Assembly (NCBI RefSeq): GCF_039134705.1
Contig: NZ_CP146256.1
Location: forward strand, 1,178,001 to 1,242,000
Direction: 5' to 3'
Length of the DNA stretch: 64,000 nucleotides
DNA from: Kineothrix sp. IPX-CK
GTDB lineage: Bacteria > Bacillota > Clostridia > Lachnospirales > Lachnospiraceae
Shown: one piece after another, positions 28,201 to 39,273 of the stretch
Numbering within the stretch: the stretch's first letter is position 1
Layout: each line of letters opens with the position of its first letter
Program-made: the position numbers and the translations under genes
Notes under the pieces: generated by a model
What the model saw: the letters and a program-made list of their open reading frames with translations, nothing else
What the model was told of the DNA's origin: nothing
Database searches by the model: none

Positions 28201-28407
28201 ATACGAGCGGCATTTTTGGGAAGAACTCCAGTTGTATTCCATTTGGCAGAGAAAAAGGATTTCATTCCCGGAAGCTATAATATAAAGGTAAAAATCATGC
28301 ACCGGGACAATTGTGCAGAGGAATTTGAAAATGGAGTGATAACCGGCGATACGGTTTGGCTTGTAAGAAAAGGAGAAGTCAAGCAAATAGAAGTATTCAT
28401 GAATTAG
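25282..28407 (+). CDS. Large GH94 phosphorylase (1,2-beta-oligoglucan phosphorylase-like)
   Basis: 1041 aa. ATG 25282 is preferred over GTG 25270, which overlaps the AAGGAAGG ribosome site. The N-terminus (FASFLPGISGKLGIPVWTFY then NRGQGISSFG) is characteristic of the long GH94-like proteins that include 1,2-beta-oligoglucan phosphorylase. YWTDHW (near D520) and PGWYDALNGMPG with Asp639 correspond to the barrel motifs; WYDAL replaces the WNDAL of shorter members. It would remove glucose 1-phosphate from beta-1,2-glucooligosaccharides. It follows the other GH94 gene after 95 nt, so both may serve one substrate pool. Confidence 0.75.
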   Translation: MFDKKGRYVIEDYGKRTVFASFLPGISGKLGIPVWTFYVNRGQGISSFGSGDKDHSIMEFYPAHQAYQMTKRQGFRTFVKKDGRYLEPFSDERKKTAMYIGMNEFEIEEADSEEGLQTNVLYYTLPEENVGGLVREVTFKNISGRKMRIQALDGMPALIPYGVSLSNMKEMGQTVKAWMQVEDTENGLPYFRVRASIVDSIAVQEIKEGNYSFAVTESGERLPVIVDPEVVFAYDTSLTRAVGLEDMNLTELLECGQITENNVPCSFFAIEKELEIGESITIYEVIGMVESKEVLKEFSDKCVGREYFEEKRAEAIRLTEELCGVIHTETGNPVFDAYCKQTYLDNLLRGGYPVKLGREKIFYLYSRKHGDIERDYNFFQMSPEFYSQGNSNFRDVNQNRRCDVLFTPYVGDINIKTFYNLIQTDGYNPLLVQRAIYAIEEEKLEELSIFIKDDLLGQTKKVLSQPFTPGSLAGFAKKHKILKKMEGKSESVALEEFIGVVMDKAVSAVNASFGEGYWTDHWTYNLDLVETYLAVFPDKEEELLFDDASFTYYESQASVNPRRLRYEETEKGIRQYHTLDHEVKKDVRGQLVRTGYGKGDTYYTTLMEKLLLLCAIKVATLDPYGMGIEMEGGKPGWYDALNGMPGLLGSSMCEAYELCRLLDFTIEELEKYQRTVVCAEEIADLMTRLSNELGAGNVTWRGIEAWKAFNDIKEEYREKTLFGLSGRTVEIKAKEVVYILSRFRTLVLEGIERALAYGDGMSPAYFTYEVTDYEKSGSGIEVKAVCLGQMPYFLEGPSRFLKLSVPGQEKEKLYQRVKSSGMYDEKLRMYKVNESLNGVGFEVGRSKAFTPGWLENESIWLHMEYKYLLELLKSGMYSEFIEDFQNAAVPFLDADMYGRSPLENSSFIVSSANRNEKLHGKGFVARLSGSTAEFIQMWQIMMFGPRPFYMEEDRLKLRIMPMFPAYLIGEERKIRAAFLGRTPVVFHLAEKKDFIPGSYNIKVKIMHRDNCAEEFENGVITGDTVWLVRKGEVKQIEVFMN

Positions 28408-28449
28408 AATTGACTATAGACAATACCACTCTTTTATTATAAAATTATA

Positions 28450-28461
28450 GAAAACGCTTTC
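28450..28461 (+). promoter_or_regulatory. LacI/CcpA-type operator before lacI-like gene
   Basis: GAAAACGCTTTC is an imperfect 12-bp palindrome with central CG, 19 nt before the LacI-type gene. It is a candidate for autoregulation or carbon catabolite control. Confidence 0.5.
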
Positions 28462-28479
28462 CGAGTTGAGGGGTAGATT

Positions 28480-29469
28480 ATGGTATCGATTAAAGACGTT
28501 GCCAAGCACGCCGGAGTTGCTATATCCACAGTTTCCAAGGTGCTCAACGATTATCCGAACGTTAGTGAAGAGACAAAGAGAAAAGTAAATCAGGCGGTAC
28601 AGGAACTTAATTTTGTTCCCAATTCTGTCGCAGCGGCACTTTCCTCCAAGCAGTCCGGCAGAGTAGCCCTGTTGCTGGGCTTAAATACAAAGACACAGGC
28701 GATCGATGAGATTGTTATGCAGTATATTTCCGGTGCCATCAATAAAGCGATGGAGATGGGGCTGGATGTTATCACGTTCTTTTTTTCCATGTTTGAAAAT
28801 AAGAACGTGGAAGAGATAACGAGATATTTAAAGGCTCAGAGCATCCATGGGATTATCATTTATGGAATGTCCAAGGAGGACAAGGTGCTTCAGAAGCTGA
28901 TCAATATGCAGGAATTCAAGGCGGTGCTTGTAGACGCGCCCCTTTACAATCCGAGCACCTCCACCGTATGGGTGAATCAGGAGCAGGCTCAGTATGATGT
29001 GGCGAAAAAGACGATTGTAGAAAACAAATGCAAGAAAGTACTTTATATTGCAGGGAAGAAAAATGGCTATGTGACGGAGGAACGTTTAAAAGGAATCAAA
29101 CGCCTTGCACAGGATATGGATTTGGATCTTATGATCAAGCATGGGGAATTCTCGGAATTGCAAGCGAGAAACATAGCCTTCCGGTTTGCCAAGAATAAGG
29201 ATGTGGTGGTGTGTGCCTCGGATCTGATGGCTATCGGAGCGATGCGGGCGCTTATGGAAATGGATATTTTCCGTCCGGTATGCGGTTTTGACGGTATCAC
29301 GCTCATGGGCTATGCCGGGAAGCAGATGAACACGATCCGCCAGAATTTTGCAGGAGTGTCCTCAGCTGCGGTGGAGGAGCTGCATTATCTGATGAATGGA
29401 GGGGAAGGACGGGAAAAAGTACTCGGTTATACCATTGAAAGAATGAAGTACATGGACATTATCTGTTAA
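28480..29469 (+). CDS. LacI family transcriptional regulator
   Basis: 329 aa. The N-terminal HTH and hinge (MVSIKDVAKHAGVAISTVSK, then VLNDYPNVSEETKRKV) are canonical. The effector domain has the usual periplasmic-binding fold (RVALLLGLN, STVWVNQEQAQYDVAKK). It sits between the GH94 pair and glycogen phosphorylase. The palindrome before it and the similar one at 29516 before glgP suggest it controls itself and glgP. The sugar ligand is unknown. Confidence 0.93.
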   Translation: MVSIKDVAKHAGVAISTVSKVLNDYPNVSEETKRKVNQAVQELNFVPNSVAAALSSKQSGRVALLLGLNTKTQAIDEIVMQYISGAINKAMEMGLDVITFFFSMFENKNVEEITRYLKAQSIHGIIIYGMSKEDKVLQKLINMQEFKAVLVDAPLYNPSTSTVWVNQEQAQYDVAKKTIVENKCKKVLYIAGKKNGYVTEERLKGIKRLAQDMDLDLMIKHGEFSELQARNIAFRFAKNKDVVVCASDLMAIGAMRALMEMDIFRPVCGFDGITLMGYAGKQMNTIRQNFAGVSSAAVEELHYLMNGGEGREKVLGYTIERMKYMDIIC

Positions 29470-29515
29470 GATTTCACAAAATTATATGAAAAAAATGTTA
29501 AATATGACAGTTGCA

Positions 29516-29527
29516 GAAAACGTTTTC
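29516..29527 (+). promoter_or_regulatory. Perfect LacI-type palindrome before glgP
   Basis: GAAAACGTTTTC is a perfect 12-bp palindrome with central CG, 69 nt before the glycogen phosphorylase start. It is the expected site for a LacI-family repressor or CcpA. Confidence 0.6.
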
Positions 29528-29596
29528 CTATGTTAACTTACTTAGTGAGAGAAGAAAAGATAAAGAAAATGTTTAACCGATACAGGAGGAGAGAGT

Positions 29597-31906
29597 ATGT
29601 TGCAGCAAACCAATATGAAACGAGACGTGTTATTGTCGAATCTGGAACCTCAGCTGGAAGAACTGGCAAATGAGATGTTTCAGAAGAAGATGGAGGCGCT
29701 GACCGACCACGAGGTATATTTCTGTCTGTTAGAGCTTACCAAGAGACTGATGGCAGTATCAGGACAGATTTCGGGAGAAAAGAAAATTTATTATATTTCG
29801 GCAGAATTTTTGATTGGAAAGCTAATGTCAAATAACCTGATTAATCTTGGTGTTTACGATGAGCTTGCCTCTATTTTAAAGTCCAGGGGAAAGGATATCG
29901 CGAAAATAGAGGAAATCGAGCCGGAACCGTCTCTGGGAAACGGCGGACTGGGAAGGCTTGCAGCATGTTTTCTCGATTCCATCGCAACTCTTGGACTGCC
30001 CGGAGAAGGCATCGGACTCAATTATCACTACGGTCTGTTCAAGCAGGTTTTCAAGAACAAATTACAGACCGCGGAAAAGAATGACTGGATTGAGGAGCGT
30101 TCATGGCTGACTAAGACGGATGTTGCCTTCGATGTATATTTTGGAAAAAGAAAGGTGACATCGAGATTGTACGATATCGATGTAGTCGGCTATGGCAATG
30201 ACGTGAATAAACTTCGTCTATTCGACATCGAGTCTCTGGATGAGAGCATTGTAAAGGAGGGGATAGACTTCGATAAGGAAGCGATTGAGAAGAACTTGAC
30301 TCTGTTCTTATATCCCGACGATTCCGATGAGGCAGGCAACCTGCTTCGCATCTACCAGCAGTATTTCATGGTAAGTAATGCAGCGCAGCTCATACTGAGA
30401 GAGATGAAGGAGAAGAAATATGACCTTCGCAGGCTGTATGATCATGCGGTGATTCAGATCAACGATACGCATCCGACGATGGTGATTCCGGAACTGATCC
30501 GTATACTTGTAAATGAGAAGGCCCTTACCATGGATGAAGCGATTGAGGTAGTGAGCAAGACCTGCGCTTATACGAATCATACGATACTCGCAGAGGCACT
30601 GGAAAAATGGCCGCTGAAATATTTGGAAAAGGTAGTTCCACAGCTGGTGCCCATCATCAAAGAACTGGATAAGAGGGTTAAAGCGCAGTACAGCGATCCC
30701 AAGGTCCAGATCATTGACGCGGATGGAAGAGTGCATATGGCACATATCGACATCCACTATGGTTTTTCCGTAAACGGCGTTGCCGCTATTCATACGGAGA
30801 TTTTAAAGGATACGGAACTCAACGCTTTTTATAAGATTTATCCCGATAAATTCAATAATAAAACAAATGGAATCACCTTCAGAAGGTGGCTGTTATCCTG
30901 TAACAGAGAGTTGGCAGGATATCTTTCCCGGATTATCGGCGACGGCTACAAGAAGGATGCGAACGAGCTGGAGAAGCTTCTTGAGTACAGTGACGATCAG
31001 GAGGTGCTTGATAAGCTTGCCGAAATCAAGATGAATAGGAAAAAGGATCTTGCCGTATATGTGAAGGCGGCGGAGGGCGTGGACCTCAATCCCGATTCTA
31101 TTTTTGATATCCAGATAAAGAGATTGCACGAGTATAAGCGCCAGCAGATGAATGCGCTTTACATCATCCATAAATATCTGGAAATCAAGGGAGGCAAGAA
31201 GCCGTCCACGCCGCTTACTTTCATTTTTGGTGCAAAAGCGGCACCCGCCTATGTCATCGCTCAGGATATTATCCATCTGCTTTTGGTACTTCAGGATATT
31301 ATAGCTAGCGATCCGCAGGTAAGTCCCTACATGACTCTCCTCATGGTGGAAAACTATAATGTAAGCTATGCGGAGAAGCTGATTCCGGCATGTGACATAT
31401 CCGAGCAGATTTCGCTCGCGTCCAAAGAAGCTTCCGGAACCGGTAACATGAAGTTCATGTTAAATGGTGCGGTCACCATAGGGACCTCGGACGGAGCCAA
31501 TGTGGAAATCAATGAACTGGTAGGCGATGAGAACATATACGTATTCGGTGAGAAGTCGGAGGCGGTAATCGATCATTACGCGAAAGCGGATTATGTGTCT
31601 AAGGATTATTATAAGAAAAGCCCGGTTATTAAAGAGGCTGTGGACTTTATTGTGGGCGGGGAGGCCATGGCGAAAGGAAATAAGGAGAACCTGCAGAGGC
31701 TTTATAACGAGCTTCTGAATAAGGATTGGTTTATGACTCTTCTCGATTTGGAAGAGTATATTGAGGCGAAGGACAGAATGTTTGAGGACTACCAGAACAG
31801 ACAGAAGTGGAAGAAGATGATGCTTGTGAATATTGCAAAGGCAGGCTTTTTCTCCTCCGACAGAACTATTAGCGAGTACAATAGAGATATTTGGAAGTTA
31901 AAATAA
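29597..31906 (+). CDS. glgP: Glycogen/maltodextrin phosphorylase (GT35)
   Basis: 769 aa, close to E. coli MalP and GlgP. The start follows [25 protein letters not shown] is the glycogen phosphorylase core, and [14 protein letters not shown] carries the pyridoxal-phosphate Lys619. Active-site segments [21 protein letters not shown] and [10 protein letters not shown] are intact. It removes glucose 1-phosphate from alpha-1,4-glucan ends. The short N-terminus is typical of bacterial enzymes without allosteric phosphorylation. An imperfect terminator lies at 31931-31976. Confidence 0.95.
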   Translation: MLQQTNMKRDVLLSNLEPQLEELANEMFQKKMEALTDHEVYFCLLELTKRLMAVSGQISGEKKIYYISAEFLIGKLMSNNLINLGVYDELASILKSRGKDIAKIEEIEPEPSLGNGGLGRLAACFLDSIATLGLPGEGIGLNYHYGLFKQVFKNKLQTAEKNDWIEERSWLTKTDVAFDVYFGKRKVTSRLYDIDVVGYGNDVNKLRLFDIESLDESIVKEGIDFDKEAIEKNLTLFLYPDDSDEAGNLLRIYQQYFMVSNAAQLILREMKEKKYDLRRLYDHAVIQINDTHPTMVIPELIRILVNEKALTMDEAIEVVSKTCAYTNHTILAEALEKWPLKYLEKVVPQLVPIIKELDKRVKAQYSDPKVQIIDADGRVHMAHIDIHYGFSVNGVAAIHTEILKDTELNAFYKIYPDKFNNKTNGITFRRWLLSCNRELAGYLSRIIGDGYKKDANELEKLLEYSDDQEVLDKLAEIKMNRKKDLAVYVKAAEGVDLNPDSIFDIQIKRLHEYKRQQMNALYIIHKYLEIKGGKKPSTPLTFIFGAKAAPAYVIAQDIIHLLLVLQDIIASDPQVSPYMTLLMVENYNVSYAEKLIPACDISEQISLASKEASGTGNMKFMLNGAVTIGTSDGANVEINELVGDENIYVFGEKSEAVIDHYAKADYVSKDYYKKSPVIKEAVDFIVGGEAMAKGNKENLQRLYNELLNKDWFMTLLDLEEYIEAKDRMFEDYQNRQKWKKMMLVNIAKAGFFSSDRTISEYNRDIWKLK

Positions 31907-31930
31907 GAGATAAGAGTGCAATATGATTGA

Positions 31931-31976
31931 AAGAGGATTTCCCAAAGGTCATGCAAGACCGGGGATGTCCTCTTTT
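31931..31976 (+). terminator. Terminator of glgP
   Basis: AAGAGGA...TCCTCTT forms the base of a stem with an inner GGTC/GACC pairing, followed by TTTTTC. The stem is imperfect but well placed. Confidence 0.65.
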
Positions 31977-32204
31977 TCTATGTAATAAGATCAGAGCGTC
32001 AAAGGTACTGTTTTAAAATCTTTGAGCCAAACATCGATTGGGTGAGCGGACGAAGCACACTTTTGTTCGTGATGCGGCCACACCGGGTGTATAAAATATT
32101 TGAAAACAAGAAATAGTAATACATAATATGTTTTAAATAAGTGCCTATTATGTGCTTTGGAAAATGACCGGAAGTTGATATGCTTCTTTATAAAGAGGTG
32201 TGAT

Positions 32205-32552
32205 ATGGGTGCTAAAAAGACAGTCGGTGAAAAAGAACTAAATATTCAAATAGGTGAGCGTTTGCGTGAAATCCGTGAAAACCTCGGTTATACAAGAGAG
32301 GAGTTTGCGGATATATTGTGTGTGGCCGAAGGTCATTATAAACGATATGAGACGGGTGCCACTGAACTTCCTATGTATAAGGTGAAGATTCTGCATAACA
32401 AGCTAAATATCGATCCCACCTATCTGATCATCGGGGAAATGGAGGACAGCTTCGATTTGGATGTTTTTATGGCCAACAGTACAAGGGAGCAGAGAGACCA
32501 GCTCTTTAAGAGAATATTTGAATATATGGAAAGGCTTTTAGTTAAGATATAA
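32205..32552 (+). CDS. XRE family helix-turn-helix protein
   Basis: 115 aa. ATG 32205 is preferred because AGAGGTG (32194-32200) precedes it; the frame opens earlier at 32157 without a ribosome site. HTH_3 domain at about residues 12-66: IGERLREIRENLGYTREEFA, then a recognition-helix region ending HYKRYETGATELP. The C-terminal 40 residues are acidic and helical (REQRDQLFKRIFEYMERLL). It lies 44 nt before the LytTR regulator, and the two are probably cotranscribed. Confidence 0.85.
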   Translation: MGAKKTVGEKELNIQIGERLREIRENLGYTREEFADILCVAEGHYKRYETGATELPMYKVKILHNKLNIDPTYLIIGEMEDSFDLDVFMANSTREQRDQLFKRIFEYMERLLVKI

Positions 32553-32596
32553 CACCGCACACACATTTCAGGAGATTTGTGAGAGGGGAATTACAA

Positions 32597-33319
32597 ATGA
32601 TGAGGATAGCGGTATGTGATGACGAAATAATCCTCACATCGGAGATGGAAAGTCTATTGCTCAAAATTGCGAAAGAAAATGACGTTTCTGTGGACATCGA
32701 TGTATATTTCGATGGAAACAAGCTTACCGACAGTATTTATTCGGGAGAAAAGGTTGACTTAATTTATTTGAATATAGAGGATGAAAACGATATTGATACG
32801 GCGAGAGAGATCAGGGCTATGGATAAGCATGCATTGATCATCTGTGTCTCCAGCAAGGATAAGTATATAAGAAGGCTGTTCGAAATAGATACCTTCCGGT
32901 TTATGGACAAGCCGGTAGACAAGGAACTGTTCGAACGCTACTTTTTAGACGCTTATTTAAAAATCCATGAACGAGCGGTCTGCTTTACCTACCGCTTTAA
33001 TAAAGAAGTACATAATATATCGTTAGAGAACATCATTTATTTTGAAAGTCAGGGAAGAAAAATATTCATTCATACCAGAGAGGGCAGGCGAGACTACTTT
33101 TTCGGGAAGATGAATGAGATAGAGCAGGAACTTAAGGGCTCCCAATTTCAGTTTCTCCGGACGCATCAATCGTTTCTCGTAAATACCATGTACATAAAGA
33201 GTCTGCTAAAGGCCTGTGTTAGAATACGGGACGGCAGGAAGATTCCGGTAAGCGAAGATAGGAGACGGTTCGTAAAGGAGAGATATTGTGAGCTGATAGA
33301 AAGAGAAAGAGGATTTTGA
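32597..33319 (+). CDS. LytTR response regulator with Asn at the phospho-acceptor site
   Basis: 240 aa. ATG 32597 follows AGAGGGG by 9 nt. Receiver domain: the acidic pair D8-D9 (VCDDE) and a C-terminal KPVD Lys are present, but the strand that should end in the phospho-acceptor Asp reads VDLIYLNIED, with Asn59. The LytTR DNA-binding domain is normal (ENIIYFESQGRKIFIHTREG, then FLRTHQSFLVN). No histidine kinase or processing gene is adjacent; an XRE gene precedes it. It is probably a phosphorylation-independent regulator. Confidence 0.85.
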   Translation: MMRIAVCDDEIILTSEMESLLLKIAKENDVSVDIDVYFDGNKLTDSIYSGEKVDLIYLNIEDENDIDTAREIRAMDKHALIICVSSKDKYIRRLFEIDTFRFMDKPVDKELFERYFLDAYLKIHERAVCFTYRFNKEVHNISLENIIYFESQGRKIFIHTREGRRDYFFGKMNEIEQELKGSQFQFLRTHQSFLVNTMYIKSLLKACVRIRDGRKIPVSEDRRRFVKERYCELIERERGF

Positions 33320-33345
33320 GTCGGGTAATGCACAGGGTATGTAAT

Positions 33346-33378
33346 GGAACCACCTCCTAGAAGGTGGTTCCTCTTTTG
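33346..33378 (+). terminator. Terminator after LytTR gene
   Basis: GGAACCACCT (33346-33355) pairs perfectly with AGGTGGTTCC (33362-33371), followed by TCTTTTG. It lies between convergent genes. Confidence 0.85.
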
Positions 33379-33525
33379 TATAAGATTAGTTTGACGCAAA
33401 AGAAATCAATCTGGCTTTTATACCGTCAAATCAACACTTCCCGGCGTATGGGCAACGCTTGCTGATATTCCTTTATATGCGACTCCACAAAAGCGGAGAT
33501 GCCATTTTTGCCCTGAGGTGGGAAG

Positions 33526-36162
<2,637 letters not shown>

Positions 36163-36163
36163 T

Positions 36164-36172
36164 TATAGTATG
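36164..36172 (-). promoter_or_regulatory. Sporulation sigma-factor-like -10 box for the collagen gene
   Basis: On the minus strand the sequence CATACTATA lies 44 nt before the start. It fits the mother-cell sigma-K -10 pattern CATA-N3-TA (also near sigma-E). This agrees with a late-sporulation surface protein. The -35 is not clear. Confidence 0.4.
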
Positions 36173-36400
36173 CATATGTATGTTTTTGTTGTCATATTTT
36201 GTCGAGTATGTTCATATACTAATAAAATAGCATCTTTTGGCATTGTAATCTCCCGGACTGCTCCGTATACTGCGATCACGTCAATTAATCCATATTGTTG
36301 ATTTCTTCCGTTTGTGTTAAAATACCGCTAGATATGATATTCGCTCCAACAGGAGAGGGTGCACACCTACAGATTAAAAACAGAACGGAGAAAGTGAGTT

Positions 36401-37321
36401 ATGGCTAAGTTATTGACATTAAACTTGGATGATACCGAAGAAGTGTGTAATGTTGGAAAGGCGTTGTCAACGCCGGTAAGGCTGGATATACTGAAGCTTT
36501 TACATGAAGAAAGTCTGAATATAGGAGAGATAGCAGAGAAGCTTGGGATACCGGCTTCCAGCGCTGCGCTTCACGTCAAGGTTCTTGAGAGAGCCAAGCT
36601 GATCAATGCAGAGGTTCAGCCGGGAACAAGAGGGGGTGTGCGCTTGTGCAGCAGGAAGAACGATTTGGTTACTATTGGGATGAGCGGCGCAATGAAGGGC
36701 GTTAATATGGTAACCAGCGTAAGCATGCCGATTGGCGCCTATACTGACTGTGAGATGTATGCTACTTGTGGAATTGCAGATGAGACCGGAATCATTGGAA
36801 ATGAAGACCTGATAGCCTGCTTTTATATGCCGGAGCATCTCGGAGCACAGATTTTATGGAGTTCGGCGGGCTATGTGGAATACAAATTCCCTAATCAGCT
36901 TCCGAAGCAGGCGGATCTGAAAAGTCTGGGGATATCTTTGGAGATTTGCTCCGAAGCGCCTAATTACAGAGAAGATTGGAAGTCGGATATTACTATGTGG
37001 ATTAACGGCGTAGATTGCGGAACGTGGCGGAGTCCGGGAGACTTTGGGGCCAGAAGAGGGAGAATTACCCCAACCTCGTGGTCGTCCGGGAGTACACAGT
37101 ATGGACTTCTGACCACATGGGAGGTTAGAAGAGACGGCTGTTATATCAATGAAAGCAATGCAGGGAATACCACTATCGAAATGCTGAAGATAGAGAATGG
37201 AGCTCCTATAGTAGTTCGCATTGGAAATAAAAAAGATGCAAAATATGTAGGGGGATTTAGCATTTTTGGTGAGAAGTTTGGAGACCATCCGCAAAATATT
37301 GTACTCAGTATAGAATATTAG
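36401..37321 (+). CDS. ArsR-type winged-helix regulator with large C-terminal domain
   Basis: 306 aa. The first 85 residues are an ArsR-like winged helix (ALSTPVRLDILKLLHEESLN, then IGEIAEKLGIPASSAALHVKVLE). The remaining 220 residues are a beta-rich domain containing WINGVDCGTWRSPGDFGARR and TSWSSGSTQYGLLTTWEV, unlike small metal-sensing ArsR proteins (about 100 aa). This two-domain layout occurs in Firmicutes and may sense a sugar or sugar-derived ligand, which is inference. It is monocistronic with a terminator at 37393. AACGGAG lies before the ATG. Confidence 0.8.
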   Translation: MAKLLTLNLDDTEEVCNVGKALSTPVRLDILKLLHEESLNIGEIAEKLGIPASSAALHVKVLERAKLINAEVQPGTRGGVRLCSRKNDLVTIGMSGAMKGVNMVTSVSMPIGAYTDCEMYATCGIADETGIIGNEDLIACFYMPEHLGAQILWSSAGYVEYKFPNQLPKQADLKSLGISLEICSEAPNYREDWKSDITMWINGVDCGTWRSPGDFGARRGRITPTSWSSGSTQYGLLTTWEVRRDGCYINESNAGNTTIEMLKIENGAPIVVRIGNKKDAKYVGGFSIFGEKFGDHPQNIVLSIEY

Positions 37322-37392
37322 AGTGGAAATCGCCAGGGAACGTCTCGCTCGGCGCAGGCAGTTTTCAGACACACCCTAAGTTATTTTTTGTG

Positions 37393-37427
37393 ATAGCCAG
37401 TTCTGGAATATGGGACTGGCTATTTTC
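37393..37427 (+). terminator. Terminator of the ArsR-type gene
   Basis: ATAGCCAGT (37393-37401) pairs with ACTGGCTAT (37415-37423), followed by TTTT. Confidence 0.8.
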
Positions 37428-37578
37428 ATTTCATGGGGAAATCCTTGTTACGTTCCAGTAGTAAAGCTTCAGTTTTCTATGAAATAAAAGCACTCCGTGC
37501 AGGATGCACAGCTTCGCACACTCTTGCTCTGTAGGAAGATACCGTTGATTGACAAGGTCATACACCGTCGGATAAGGA
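37428..37578. repeat. Structured interspersed repeat, copy 2
   Basis: Matches 21230-21320 over about 90 nt, including the CTTGTTACGTT loop and a GCAC-TCC-GTGC hairpin. The large stem (37428-37441 with 37473-37485) has base changes relative to copy 1 that stay pairable through G-U wobbles, so it could be an RNA structure. A further 40 nt (37539-37578) resembles 22276-22313, on the far side of the AraC gene. From 37580 to 37850 the sequence is very AT-rich, with an inverted repeat ATATTGTTTTTA/TAAAAACAATAT (37763-37774, 37796-37807) and no gene. Confidence 0.65.
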
Positions 37579-37869
37579 GTATATTCGTCGATATAAACAA
37601 AAAATGTGTTTAAATAATGGACAAAAAAATAATAACAAAACATATTAAAACATAAAATAAAATTATAAATATTATTATTGATAATAAAAACGCATAAAAA
37701 AATAAAAAAATATATTGATATTTTAGATAAAATGTATTATTATATAAATTATTAAAGCATAAATATTGTTTTTAAATAATGCGATAAAGAAAATATAAAA
37801 ACAATATATATGTTTTTAAATGTCTTTGCAAAGCATTTACATAAAACAAAAAGAAGGAGAGAAAAAGTT

Positions 37870-39195
37870 ATGGCAAAAAGAGCAGTGGCATTATTTCTGG
37901 CAATGGTAACGAGTCTATCTTTGGTTGCATGCGGTTCTGGTTCCAGCACCGAAACGACAGGAGAAACCACTACAAATGGTGGGGTGGCAGAAACACAGAC
38001 AGAGGAAACGGAAGGTTCTGCGGAGGAACAGGTATCTGTGGCTCCGGGTAAGAAAGGGGCGATCGAGTTCTGGACGGTTTTCACAGGTGCAGACGGTACT
38101 TCCATGCAGGCTATGGTGGATGCTTACAATGCAACAAACCCTGATTATACGGTAAATCATCGTGCAATTGAAGCTAACGATTTATATTTAAAGATGCCTC
38201 TTGCAATTCAGACAGGTGAAGATGTACCGGATGTAGCGATTAACCATATTGAGAGAGTTCCTTTATTCCAGGAAATGGGGCTTCTTGATGATTATAGCAC
38301 TGTGATTGGAGATTCCAATGTTAAGGCTGAGAACTATAACCCCAAAGCATGGGCAATGTCAGATATAGCAGGCGGACATTATGGTATTCCTCTTGATGTT
38401 CATTCTTTCTGCCTCTATGTAAACATGGACTTATATGAAAAGTATGGCAATGGAGTTATGGATGACGGAGTGCTGACATGGGACGAAGTGAAATCTGTGG
38501 GTGAAGCATGTAAAGCAGATGGCATCACGCCTCTTGGAATCACTTGGCAGAGGGTATACTTCCTGTCTTCCTATGCGCAGCTTGGAGGAACTTTAAGTAC
38601 GGATGGAAATGTACCGGATTTCAACAATGACAAAGCTAAAAAGGTCTTTGATACATGGACAGATTTAAATGAGTCAGGCTACATACAGAAAGATGGCGAT
38701 GATCCTTGGCAAATGTTCCTTGGCGGCAATATCATGTTTTGTCCGGAAGGTATTTGGATGTACAACAACATAAAGGATACGGGTCTTAATGCAAAAATGT
38801 TTGACTTCCCTGTATTTGATGCAGGAACAAAGGGTAACTGGACATCTTCTCATCAGTTTGTACTTCCTAAGAATCCGAACAGGGATGAAGAGAAAACACA
38901 GGCAGTTCTTGATTTCATTGATTTCATTGGAAATAACAGCTTAGAATGGGCAAAAGCAGGTCAGGTACCGGCACACGTAGCAATTAAAGACGTTGCTGAA
39001 TTCCAGGATATGCCGCAGGCTTTCTTTGCAGACGAGAATGATGAATTAAAGATCTACGATTACAAATATTATGGCTATGCAGTAGAAGCTTTAGACAAGA
39101 TCACCGGAGAAGTATTATTTGGACGTATGACAGCAGAGGACGGTTTAAATCAGGCAGTTCAGGAAACTGAAGGCCGGATTGAGATGGGCGAGTAA
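37870..39195 (+). CDS. Carbohydrate ABC transporter substrate-binding lipoprotein
   Basis: 441 aa. ATG 37870 is chosen because AAGGAGA (37854-37860) precedes it. Lipobox LVAC with Cys21, then a Ser/Thr/Glu linker. The mature part is an SBP_bac_1 fold (IEFWTVFTGADGTSMQAMVD, YNATNPDYTVN). The PEGIWMYNNI segment and C-terminal TGEVLFGRMTAEDGLNQAVQ are typical of sugar-binding proteins. It feeds the two permeases encoded next. The neighbouring GH2 gene suggests a beta-galactoside, beta-glucuronide or similar ligand. Confidence 0.93.
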   Translation: MAKRAVALFLAMVTSLSLVACGSGSSTETTGETTTNGGVAETQTEETEGSAEEQVSVAPGKKGAIEFWTVFTGADGTSMQAMVDAYNATNPDYTVNHRAIEANDLYLKMPLAIQTGEDVPDVAINHIERVPLFQEMGLLDDYSTVIGDSNVKAENYNPKAWAMSDIAGGHYGIPLDVHSFCLYVNMDLYEKYGNGVMDDGVLTWDEVKSVGEACKADGITPLGITWQRVYFLSSYAQLGGTLSTDGNVPDFNNDKAKKVFDTWTDLNESGYIQKDGDDPWQMFLGGNIMFCPEGIWMYNNIKDTGLNAKMFDFPVFDAGTKGNWTSSHQFVLPKNPNRDEEKTQAVLDFIDFIGNNSLEWAKAGQVPAHVAIKDVAEFQDMPQAFFADENDELKIYDYKYYGYAVEALDKITGEVLFGRMTAEDGLNQAVQETEGRIEMGE

Positions 39196-39201
39196 AATAT
39201 A

Positions 39202-39249
39202 AAAGGGGATGCCGCAAATGGATGGATATACCAAAGTAGTATCCCCTTT
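39202..39249 (+). terminator. Hairpin between binding protein and permease genes
   Basis: AAAGGGGAT (39202-39210) pairs with ATCCCCTTT (39241-39249) around a 30-nt loop. There is no T-run beyond the stem. It probably stabilises or partly terminates the binding-protein message. Confidence 0.5.
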
Positions 39250-39273
39250 AAAAAGTAATAGGAGATGAAAAAA

